A DNA stretch of 64,000 nt from assembly GCF_002127325.2 (NCBI RefSeq), contig NC_035445.2, forward strand, positions 80,832,601 through 80,896,600. The letters run 5' to 3'. The notes under the pieces are model-generated. The model did not search any database, was not told the DNA's origin, and saw nothing but the letters and a program-made list of their open reading frames with translations. This DNA is from Helianthus annuus. Taxonomy: Eukaryota; Streptophyta; Magnoliopsida; Asterales; Asteraceae. Each line of letters starts with the position of its first letter. Position 1 is the stretch's first letter. Positions 33,707 to 46,007 of this stretch are shown here, one piece after another. The position numbers and the translations under genes are program-made.

Positions 33707-35114
33707 GGTTCGAATCTCGTGACTACCGTTAAGATTTGATTTGGGTTTTACACAAATACGTATTCCGTTCTGTTAAACTATATGTTTAACTACCCCGATA
33801 TTCCCAACCACACACTTACAATCAAACAAACTATTACTTCATCAGAAGATTCAGAACAATAAAGTATACGCTTAATTATCAGAAGGAATAGTATCCAGAA
33901 GCTTGTTAAATCAATACTGCATACTTATAATGTGAGTCATTCTCTTTTCTCACAGTTTGTGAGTCATTCTCTTTTTATCAACTGTTTTACAAAACTCCAA
34001 ATTATTTTCAAAGTTATAATTACAGGGATTAAGTCTTTGTAATCACCAAGTTACAGCCGGTATGTGGGGTTTTGTATACATTACTTGATAATCTTCAACA
34101 TTGGGGCAGCCAATGGGTGATATGACCATAATCACAGACACCACTGGACAGGTGGGCCAGTGGGTCGAGTGGTAAAGTACCGTGGGTAGTTGGTTTGATA
34201 ATCAGAAACATTGTAATCATTCTTAATACTGTGAATTATAACAAATCTGTTTAATAAAACCTGAATGAACTCACTCAGTATTTCCCGCTGACAAAACCTT
34301 TTTAAAACGCGTTTCAGGTAATTACAGTATATTGGAGTAAGAATTGGATCCGGCACCGAAGGCATCAAGAAGTGGCTTATTTTATTAAATGAAATCAAAT
34401 TAAGAAATATTGTTTTATGTAAATCAAAATTATCTTTATTAAAGCTACCATTTTAAAACATGGGTTTATCCCATCTATTTAAATAAAATCCGGTGTTTTC
34501 TAAACTCTGATATTTTTCCTAACTCACGGTCCTGATGAAATTTCCGCTCCAATGTTTTTCAAAATAATCACCGGTACCACTGGGTTGTTCGCGGCGCCCG
34601 ATTCCGGCCAGATGGGGTCGGGGGTCGTGACACTGGTAGATGCTCGGGGTAGGTAATTTTGACAACCTTTGAAGGGTTAGTCTTTTTGTTAATAAATAAA
34701 ATCTTAATCTTTTGTCGCTTATCTTGTGTTATTATCCTTTTGGTTCCTTTAATTCTCAATTGTTTTGAGGTACACTTATTAAATAAGCAATTTTGAATAA
34801 GTCAGATTGAAAACATTTAGGATATGATCCATGATCAAATATCCTATAGTTGAAAAATCCCAAAATGTATTATATGTTTTAAGGATCATAAGTTCAGTTG
34901 TCAAAGTATAAGGGTTATTCAAATAATCAACGAATAGAATTGAAATAGTTAAGGATCATACCTGAGGATCCAAGTTAGGATCCTAACCATAACCAGGATA
35001 ACTATAAGATAAACCTTAGGGAGAAGTAAGGATCAAGGATCCCTAGTTGTTTAACTTCAAGGACCTGAAATAGAGCATAACTTGGGACTAAGCCAATATA
35101 AGATAAGAGTTAGC

Positions 35115-35202
35115 AACTGGGGACAAGCCCAAGGATAACTGGGGACAAGCCCAAGAATAACTGGGGACAAGCCCAAGGATAACTGGGGACAAGCCCAAGG
35201 AT
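35115..35202 (-). repeat. 22-bp tandem repeat, 4 units (copy E)
   Basis: 88 bp, four monomers of 22 bp (AACTGGGGACAAGCCCAAGGAT on +). One base shorter per unit than in A, C and F. Confidence 0.88.
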
Positions 35203-35686
35203 CGTATGTGAACTGAAGTATGGCCCTAACTGGCGACTATCCAAACTTAGTGACATGACAATGCCAAAACCTTAGCTAAAACGGATGTATGGTACGTCTA
35301 CCATTATACGTAGGATCCTAGGTATAGCCAGTACAATGGAATTATCAGCCCCTAAAGCGAGTACTGGTCCCACTGCCTTGAACTATACCAGGATCATCGT
35401 GCGCTACAGGCGGAACTGGGGTCAAGCCCAAATAACTGGGGTTAAACCCAAGGAACTGGATTGCTTCCGTAGATAATAAACGCTTTGCTAAGGATACCTG
35501 AACTTTCAAAACTCAAAATCATGTGAGATAAGGATGAAGGACACATGATCCTTATCCTTATATGAGAAAATAAGGAAATGAACTAGTTCAAGATTAGGAC
35601 GTTACCATAGTAAGGATCATCGATGCTTTAAGGATCCTTCCAGGATACCCCTAATGTAAGGATCATCTGTGCCGTGAGGATCCTGC

Positions 35687-36475
35687 TCACATGAAATATT
35701 TCTTCAAATGGACAGCATTCCAAGCTCTTGGTAACAAATCACCTTCCATGGTTAGCAATCTATATGCCCCCTTTCCTGCTTCAGCTTCAATCAAATAAGG
35801 GCCTTCCCATTTTGGTGCCAATTTTCCATCAACTGGATTGGTGGTATTCTGAAATGCTTTCCTTAATACCATATCACCAATCTGAAATTTCCTGATCCTA
35901 ACATTTTTGTTGTAAGCACCAGCCATTCTTTGTTGATAACTAGCCATCCTTATCCTAGCCAGATCCCTGATTTCCTCAATAGTATCCAGGTCTTGAGCCA
36001 AATTCTCATCATTTTCCTCAGGATCACGGGTACTTGTTCTAGCAGTTGGAACCACCATTTCTGTTGGGATCACTGATTCTGCCCCAAATACCAAAGAGAA
36101 TGGTGTTTGACCAGTAGCATTCTTAGGGGTTGTCCTATCAGCCTAAAGCACATAAGGTAGTTCTTCTGCCCATTTCCCTTTCTTGGATCCAAGCTTCTTC
36201 TTCAAATTGTTGATGATGATCTTGTTGGATGATTCTGCTTGACCATTAGCTTGTGGGTGGACTGGTGTTGATGTTATCATCTTAATCCCCCAGCTGTCAC
36301 AAAAGTTAGTAGTTCTGCCCCCAATAAATTGGGAACCATTATCACATATAATTTCAGAAGGGATACCAAATCTAGTTATAATATTTCTTTTAATGAAGGA
36401 TATAACTTCCTTTTCTCTGACTTGGGCAAAAGCTTCAGCTTCTATCCACTTGGAGAAGTAATCAGTCATGGCTAG
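35687..36475 (-). pseudogene. Copy E integrase, C-terminal part
   Basis: Integrase from AMTDYFSKW through CDNGSQF and QANGQAESS to the GPY-type end and stop at 35687. A tryptophan codon (VLWADR) is a stop near 36143. The remainder of the gene is beyond copy F, at 46003 and up. Confidence 0.88.
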
Positions 36476-37191
36476 TGTTTTGGTCAAAAATCACACAAGG
36501 ATAATGCAACCAAACTCTATGTAAACGGGGTATGATGCTTGGTTTATTGAAAAAGTAAAGGATCACTTCAGTATGAAATATGCAAAGACACAATGATTTA
36601 TACGAGGAAAAGCCCTTGATCAATGTATGATCTCCGGCATAAAAAACCTCGGGTGATGGCAACTACCGATCACCAAACTTCAATATAAAAAAAATGGTTA
36701 CAACTTCGGATGATAATGAGCTGAGTACAAGGATCACTATAGTTTCGAGTGTCTAAGCGTGTGAGAATTGTGTTGTGTGTTCTTCCGAATGGGGAAGAGT
36801 GTTATATATACAAGTGTAGGTGACCTATTTTAGGTAAAAAGACTAATAATCAGCTCATTACCCCTTTAGAAATAAAAGTAAATCTAGCCTAAATTGTTGC
36901 CCTTAAATCATGCCAAGTTTCCATATCCTTTGCAACGTCTATCTCCGATTAAGCACATGCTATAATTGTAAAGACGCGTCCTTTGATCGTGATGCTAAGA
37001 GCGGATCCTGCTAGACATTCCTGCAAAATGACATTAAGTTCAATGAAAGCAACTGTTAGCATGAGGATCCTATGATGGTCCGTGATCCTGATCCTGGAAC
37101 TCTGCTGAGGATCACTATCTGCCAAAGAAGTAAGGATCACTGGTTAGGATCACATGTAAGGATCATGTATTATAAAAATCCAGCCCTAACA
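36476..37191 (-). repeat. Copy F 3' LTR
   Basis: 716 bp; on + it reads TGTTTTGG to CCCTAACA, the inverse of the family LTR. Preceded, on the minus strand, by TTTTGGGGGCAAT. Confidence 0.96.
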
Positions 37192-37277
37192 ATTGCCCCC
37201 AAAATATAAGGAGTTTATTGTAAATTAACGAGTTATATTTTGCTTTGATCCTATCTGTAACGGGCGACCCGGATAAC

Positions 37278-37354
37278 TAGCCGTTATAACCGGACTAGCC
37301 GTTGCAACCTTTACGTCATTGAGGTGACATCCCTGCAAATCATGATTATAAATA
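37278..37354 (+). promoter_or_regulatory. Promoter of the copy F antisense gene
   Basis: Two TAGCCGTT (37278-37285, 37296-37303; AACGGCTA on the other strand, the core of mitosis-specific MYB3R sites), TTACGTCA (37311-37318, bZIP/TGA type), TATAAATA (37347-37354). The ATG follows at 37503, leaving a 5' leader of roughly 120 bases. Confidence 0.68.
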
Positions 37355-37502
37355 GGAGATAGGGTTAGGATCAATCTGCATTTAAATTCAAGATATACTC
37401 CCTTTATAATCTCTACCGAAGATCGATCAGGTATTCTCCTCTCTTCCTTCTTCCTTCCTTTACTCTGTTTTTCTGCTCCTCTGTTTTCATTCTTCGGTTA
37501 GT

Positions 37503-39137
37503 ATGTTGCTCCGGAATTCCCCTCATAAGGATCACAAGAAGAGCAGCCCCCTGAAAAGCCAAGGAATCATTAAAGATTCTCCCACGGAGAGATGTTGCTT
37601 TACTGATGCTCATGTTGATAGGATCCATCACTGTTTTCCGGCGGATACTTTCTTCAAGTCTTTTACTCCCACCGCTCTGAGTGATTTTGTTTCCGACGCC
37701 TGGGTGGCCTTTCCTGCAACTCCGTTTACCATAGGATATTCATATCCTTTTCCAGCCTTCACCCAATCCTTCTTTTCTCTGACCGGCATGTCCTATATCC
37801 AAGCCATGCCGATGATCTGGAGGGTTCTGTGTACCCTTGAGAGGATCATCGAGCAGGAGGGGATTGACTTAGGGATGTCGGAGCTGGCTGAGCTATATGA
37901 TCTTACCACGTTTGGTTCCTGTCGGTACTTGTTGAAACGGAAAGCTGGGGAGGATCACCCTGTTCTTAAGGTCACCAAGAATGACACAAACTGGAAGCGA
38001 CGTTTCTTCTTTGTTAGGAGGGATACCATCCCTAACGGGAAGGATCTGCCCAAGGAGTGGGCCACTCATGGTAGGATAGAGGATCCTGGAAGGATCACTA
38101 TCAGACTTGTCTCTTATGATGAGGATCACTAATGTCTTCTTTGTCTTTTGTGCAGCTATATCCGTTGCTCATCTCAAGTTAACCCCTGCTGCAGGAGAGA
38201 GAGTTTTAGCTTTCAAAAAGCTTGATCCTGAGACCAGAAGTTTTCAAGTCACCATCCAAGATTCACAAGAAGTATCCTCCGCATCTGCCACAATGTCAAG
38301 TAAGTATCCTTACCAAAAAGTAAGTTCTATGCAAGACTGTTAAATTAGATAGGAAACTTATCTTGTTTTGATTGTGTAGGCGCTGGGAAATCTGCTAAGT
38401 CTGCCAAGTCTGCCTCCAAGTTCGGGATTGATGAACTTGCCAATGTCAAGTCTTCAAGAAAGAAGACTTATGTTGCCAGTCCCTCTGCTTCGGCCCCTAA
38501 AGCACCTGTTAGGGGTAAGGGGAAGAAGAGAAAGACTTCTGAGGATCTCCAAGGATTTCCCCTGCTCCGCCAGCAGTTTCTTGATTATGTTAATGAAGTA
38601 AGGATCATTGCCCCTGTTTGTTATCCTTCTTGAATATCCTGCTTGTGTATTTTGCCTGTATATCCTGCTTCTTTGAGGATCACCTGGTCCTAAACTTACC
38701 TTTTTTCTCTTTTGCAGAAACTTGCTGAGATTGAGACCTACCTTGGCCATGTCGAGGATCAGGAAAGCCAAATCGCCGACCTCCAACAAATGGGCGTGTT
38801 GAAGGATCTCAAGATAGCCGATCTTGAGAAGGAACTCCGGGCTACAAAGGATGAGGCTGCTCAAATGCTGATCAACATGGATGGCGAGAAGCAGGAGATT
38901 ACCCAGGACGCCAAGGTCTCTGCCGCAATTGCTATGTACAAGATACAACTACAGATGGCTGCGGAGGCTCAGGATCCTGCCTTTGACAAAAGCTCATGGG
39001 ACGTGGAGGGTTGGAAGGCAAGATTGGCAGAGCTGGAGGATGAGGACGAAGCTGAGGAGATCCCAATGCTGGAGGGCGGTGATGCTGACAAGGATCAGGG
39101 TGGAGAAGCTGGTGGTGATGGAGCAGCAAAGGTGTGA
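37503..39137 (+). CDS. Copy F antisense gene (aORF), four exons, intact
   Basis: Exons 37503-38070, 38156-38299, 38380-38597 and 38718-39137. Introns: 38071-38155 (GTAGGATAG...TTTTGTGCAG), 38300-38379 (GTAAGTATCC...TTGTGTAG), 38598-38717 (GTAAGGATC...TTTTGCAG). Joined: 1,350 bp, 449 residues, no stop; phases 1, 1 and 0 match at every joint. Without splicing the frame stops at 38130. Exon 1 holds the conserved domain (YIQAMPMIWRV, GEDHPVLKVTKNDTNWKRRFF). Exon 3 has a lysine-rich run (RGKGKKRK). Exon 4 has heptads (DLQQMGVLKDLKIADLEKEL) and an acidic, glycine-rich tail. Perhaps a nuclear coiled-coil protein. Transcribed toward pol on the opposite strand. Role unknown; see copy A for possible family. 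Confidence 0.85.
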
Positions 39138-39409
39138 GCTGCTGGATTGGGCGATGATGGATATTTGTGACTAGGCCGGAGCCCAATTTTTTATGTTTGG
39201 TAGTGGTTTTCTTGTGGTTGTTGATGTTCGAAACAATTTATGGTCTGTACTTAAACAATAGTTTTTAGGGTTAAGGATCTTGGATCCTTCGGACAATAGG
39301 TAGGATCGCAAATGGTGGAGGGATCCTCTGTTTGGGGGATGAAGCCTTTGTGATCCTGCCGCCTTTAATTTCCTGCACCTGCTAAGACCGCATAGACAAT
39401 GGACACCCT

Positions 39410-39463
39410 TTGCCAACCCATGTGGACGGGCCACGTTTTGCTGGTAGAAACATGGGTTGGCAA
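39410..39463 (-). other. Conserved hairpin (copy F)
   Basis: Arms TTGCCAACCC (39410-39419) and GGGTTGGCAA (39454-39463), with inner stem CACGTTT/AAACATG. Confidence 0.72.
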
Positions 39464-39917
39464 TTTTGACAACTTTTTTTGAAAGGGTTTAAGATCCTTT
39501 GTTAATAATATAACTTTGATCTTTCTGGCTTATCTCGTGTTGTTATCCTTTATTTGTCTTCTTATTTTCCAGTTTGTTTTAGAAACATATTTGTTAGAGT
39601 AACAAGAGTTGAGCAAACCATGTTTAATAAATTTAGGATATGATCCTAGATCAAATATCCTGACACTGAAAATTTTTGAAGCACTCAATTTCAAGGACCA
39701 TAGGTTTAGTTGTCAAAGTGTAAGGGTTGTTTAGTATAATCAAAATAGTCAAGGATCATACCTGAGGATCCAAGTTAGGATCCTAACCTTTAATCAAGAT
39801 AACCATAAGTGAAATTTTAACGGATAATAAGGATTAAGGATCCTTATTTGTTTAACTTCGAGAACCTGAAAAACGGAACATAACTTGGGACTAAGCCAAT
39901 GTAAAAGATAAATTAAT

Positions 39918-40032
39918 AACTGGGGACATGCCCAAAGGATAACTGGGGATGATCCCAAAGGATCACTAGGGACAAGCACAAAGGATAACTGGGGACAAGC
40001 CCAAAGGATAACTGGGGACAAGCCCAAAGGAT
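39918..40032 (-). repeat. 23-bp tandem repeat, 5 units (copy F)
   Basis: 115 bp, five monomers based on AACTGGGGACAAGCCCAAAGG. Confidence 0.9.
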
Positions 40033-40550
40033 CGTATGTAAACTGGAGTATGGCCCTTACTGGCGACTATCCAAACTTAGTGACATGAAAATGTCAAAAC
40101 CTTAGCTAACGTGAAAACGTTAGAAACCTTAGGAACGGATGTATGGTACATCTACCATTATACGTAGGATCCTGGGTATAGCCAGTACGATGAGGTTGTC
40201 AGCCCCGGAAGTGGGTACTGGTCCCAAAGACGTGAACTATATCAGGATCATCGAGTGCTGCTGGCGGAAACTGGGGATAATCCTAAGGATAACTGGGGTT
40301 GAACCCAAGGATCTGCGTTGCTTTTGAAGATCTTTGACGATATGCTGTAGATACCTGAACTATCATAACTCAAATGGTTCGTGAGAAGAGGATGAAGGAT
40401 ACAGGATCCTTATCCTTTGGTAAAAAGTAAGGAAATGTAATGGTTTTAAGATAAGGACATTACCAGAGTAAGGATCACTGACATCACCGGGATCCTTCAA
40501 GGATACTTCAATGTAAGGATCACATGCTTGAAGGATCATGTTCACATAAA

Positions 40551-42664
<2,114 letters not shown>

Positions 42665-45208
42665 CTATTGCTCCCTTGGCTTCGAGGTTGGCTTCATGGA
42701 CGAGGTATAACAATCCTTAGCCTCCTGCTGATCACTGTCGATCTTGATTATCCCTCATGGGCTAGGGAGTTTCACACATTGATGATAGGTGGATGGGACT
42801 GCTTTCATATCATGTATCCAGGGCCTGCCAAGGATAACGTTGCAACAAGTTAAACAGTCAATCACACAAAATTTTTGATAATTATGTAATCCTTCCACGT
42901 AGATTGGGAGTTTGATGTCCCCCAGAGTTTTCTTCGTTTCTCCACTGAATCCTACAAGCACGGAGGATCTTGGTGTGATGTCTGATTCTGGGATACCCAT
43001 TTTCTTCAGAACATCAAGCTGGATAATGTTCACTGAGCTTCCTCCTTCGATAAGGATCCTGCGGACAAAATGGTTAGAGATAAAGAGAGTAATAACTAAA
43101 CTATCATGATGAGGATCCTGGATGTCAATGCGATCATCCTCATCAAACGTTATCGTCTTTCCTTCCGAGACACTTGATGTTCGAATAGGTCTCTCTCCAT
43201 TATCCATTTTTGCTTCCTTTGCATGCCTTTTGGCCGCCGAGAAGGATGTACCACAGATTTCTGATCCTCCGGAAATAAAGTTGATCACTTGTGCATTCGC
43301 CGGAGGGGCTGGAGCCTTTTCAGGGATCCTTTCAGGATCCTGAGTCCTTTGCTTTTTTCTTCCTAACAATTCTTTTAGATGCCCCTTGCTTAACAGATAT
43401 CCAATTTCTTTTCTTAAAGCTATGCATTCTTCAGTTAGATGCCCGAAATCCTCATGGTATGCACACCATTTTGACTTGTCTTTAGTCCCGGATGGTTTAT
43501 CATTCTTCCTGGGCCACCTAGCTTTTTCTCCTAGATTCTGCATTGCAAGGATTAGTTCATGATTATCAACGGAAAAACAATATTCGGAGATTGGAGGATA
43601 ATCTTCATGATCCTCTTCTTGGTCAATAGCATGCACATTCTGGTTGTCATTTCTATGGTAGGATTTGAATTTATTGTTCTTGAAGGAGGATCCTTGCTTC
43701 TCCTGTTTTGAGGATCCTACTTGTCTCTCCTGGATCCTCTTGTCATCCTCTAGCCGGATGAACCTGAGTGCCCGAGTTCTTACTTCATCTAGATTCCTGC
43801 ATGGTGTCATAACAAGATCATCATAGAATAATGAATCCTTAAGCAGTCCCATTTTGAAGGCTTCAACAGCCGTAGCCATATCCATGTTGGGAATGTCCAA
43901 GGATTCTTTACTAAATTTAGTTATATAATCCCTTAATGATTCATTATGACTTTGAGTTACCCTATATAAATCACTAGTTAATCTTTCAAATTTTCTACTA
44001 CATGAGAATTGGTTATTGAATAAATTAACTAAATTAGCAAATGAAGTAATAGAGTAAGGGGGAAGACTTAGCAGCCATTTAAGAGCTGATCCAGTAAGAG
44101 TGGATCCAAATCCTTTACATAGGCATGCTTCCTTTAACTTTTCCGGGATTGGATTGATCTCCATCCTCTCCCTGTATTGTGCTATGTGCTCCTCAGGATC
44201 CGTTGTACCATCATACAGCTTCATAGTGGGGATATGGAACCTTTTGGGTACCTCTGCATCACAAATCGGTGGTGCAAAACGAGACACCTTATGGCTTCCA
44301 TCTGCAATCTCCGGGATAGGCTTGACTACCCCTGGAACACTTGAGATCATATCTTTTAGCTTCTGCAACTCCCTGGCCATAGCATGATTGACACCTGTAT
44401 CCTGCATGAATCCATGGTTAGTGGTAAGATAATTATTTAAAGTGTTACCTCCCATTATGTTCAAGTTAGGAACAGTGGGTGTGAATCCATATTGCTGGGA
44501 TTCTGGGATAACGGAGGGACCAGTGGAAGCAATGGTCTGCATTGGAATGAAGTCCCCTTGATGGACATCTAGACTTCCTGTTTGCAAACTTTTTAGGGAT
44601 CCTGGCATCTGGAAGGATCCTGGTATCTGGGATGATCCTAGAACGAAGGAGGATCCTTGACCCTGGGATCCTGGAACAAAGTAGGATCCTTGAAACTGTT
44701 GTGCTCCCGGATAGGCCCCTGAATTCATGAAGGATCCCATATGCTGGGGATAGGATCCTGCCGGCTTAAAGTGTGAGCCTGATGCCTGAGTCATTGCTGT
44801 CGATCCGAGGTGCAATCCTCTTGATTCTCCCATAATTTGCACGTCTGGAACTCCCGATGGCTGAGAAGTGATCATTGGAGTATCAAAGCTTAGAGATTTG
44901 GGCATCAGTGGGGAATGATCTTCTGCCGCTTTCTTTTGTCTTTTGAGATCTCCAATTTCCCTGAGGATCCTTTCATTAGTTTCATCCTGTCGTTGCATAC
45001 GATCCTTCATCTGCAAAATCAAAGTAAATACGTCACTAGTACTGGGAGTATAAGAATTCATAGCAGAAGAAGATGGAGGTTTAGAGTTAGTAGGAGTTGG
45101 TCTCTTCTCAGCATTCTTCTGGGATCCTGCCGGTGGTGGAGGCAGAGTGTTCTGGGATGATGTGACTGCAGACATCGCCGTGGACGTATTCTTCAATGAT
45201 GAAGCCAT
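42665..45208 (-). pseudogene. Copy F gag-protease, intact but for one late stop
   Basis: ATG at 45208 (MASSLKNTS). Open for 817 codons to TGA at 42755-42757, where a tryptophan codon (LPSPWG) is lost; the normal TAG is 30 codons on. Gag capsid region, C-H-H-C knuckle (CAYHEDFGHLTEEC) and protease are complete. The protease motif has E for D (IEGGSS instead of IDGGSS), which changes the presumed catalytic aspartate. Gag itself should be functional. The best-preserved gag of the window. Confidence 0.88.
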
Positions 45209-45264
45209 GTAATTCTTTGAAATGATTTCGAACAAAAGGTTTTCTTATGAATGAAGCACCAATT

Positions 45265-45282
45265 GCCCCACGGTGGGCGCCA
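45265..45282 (-). other. Primer binding site of copy F
   Basis: Reverse complement of the same 18-mer as in A and C, three bases from the LTR. Confidence 0.8.
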
Positions 45283-45285
45283 AAC

Positions 45286-46002
45286 TGTTTTGGTCAAAAA
45301 TCACACAAGGATAATGCAACCAAACTCTATGTAAACGGGATATGATGCTTTGTTTATTGAAAAAGTAAAGGATCACTTCAGTATGAAATATGCAAAGACA
45401 CAATGATTTATACGAGGAAAAAGCCCTTGATCAATGTATGATCTCCGGCATAAAAAACCTCGGGTGATGGCAACTACCGATCACCAAACTTCAATATAAA
45501 AAAAATGGTTACAACTTCGGATGATAATGAGCTGAGTACAAGGATCACTATAGTTTCGAGTGTCTAAGCGTGTGAGAATTGTGTTGTGTGTTCTTCCGAA
45601 TGGGGAAGAGTGTTATATATACAAGTGTAGGTGACCTATTTTAGGTAAAAAGACTAATAATCAGCTCATTACCCCTTTAGAAATAAAAGTAAATCTAGCC
45701 TAAATTGTTGCCCTTAAATCATGCCAAGTTTCCATATCCTTTGCAACGTCTATCTCCGATTAAGCACATGCTATAATTGTAAAGACGCGTCCTTTGATCG
45801 TGATGCTAAGAGCGGATCCTGCTAGACATTCCTGCAAAATGACATTAAGTTCAATGAAAGCAACTGTTAGCATGAGGATCCTATGATGGTCCGTGATCCT
45901 GATCCTGGAACTCTGCTGAGGATCACTATCTGCCAAAGAAGTAAGGATCACTGGTTAGGATCACATGTAAGGATCATGTATTATAAAAATCCAGCCCTAA
46001 CA
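45286..46002 (-). repeat. Copy F 5' LTR
   Basis: 717 bp, followed on + by the right TSD GCTAG (46003-46007). Confidence 0.96.
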
Positions 46003-46007
46003 GCTAG

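Larger units (their letters stand above)
32210..34632 (+). repeat. S: solo LTR of an unrelated retrotransposon (2.4 kb)
   Basis: 2,423 bp, TGTAACAAC...GTCGTGACA, flanked by CTGGT at 32205-32209 and 34633-34637. No PBS, PPT or coding sequence, so a solo LTR. Three TATAAATAG boxes (near 32452, 32525 and 33471) suggest + orientation. The ends resemble long-LTR Ty3/gypsy elements such as Tekay/Del, which is a guess. It has few GATC strings, unlike its surroundings. Confidence 0.85.
34633..36475 (-). mobile_element. Copy E, piece 3 (3' region and integrase end)
   Basis: Starts with CTGGT (TSD of S), then the second hairpin arm GGGTAGGTAA (34647-34656), four tandem-repeat monomers, the pol end and integrase. 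Ends at GCTAG (36471-36475), the left TSD of copy F. Confidence 0.88.

Noticed and set aside
34132..34398. 88-codon minus-strand frame in the solo LTR
   Set aside because: No domain, no conservation evidence; within a non-coding LTR.
42665..45208. Start of gag at the upstream TTG (MFEIISK in all copies)
   Set aside because: The codon is TTG; the first ATG nine codons downstream is conserved in A, C, E and F, and E lacks the upstream sequence.
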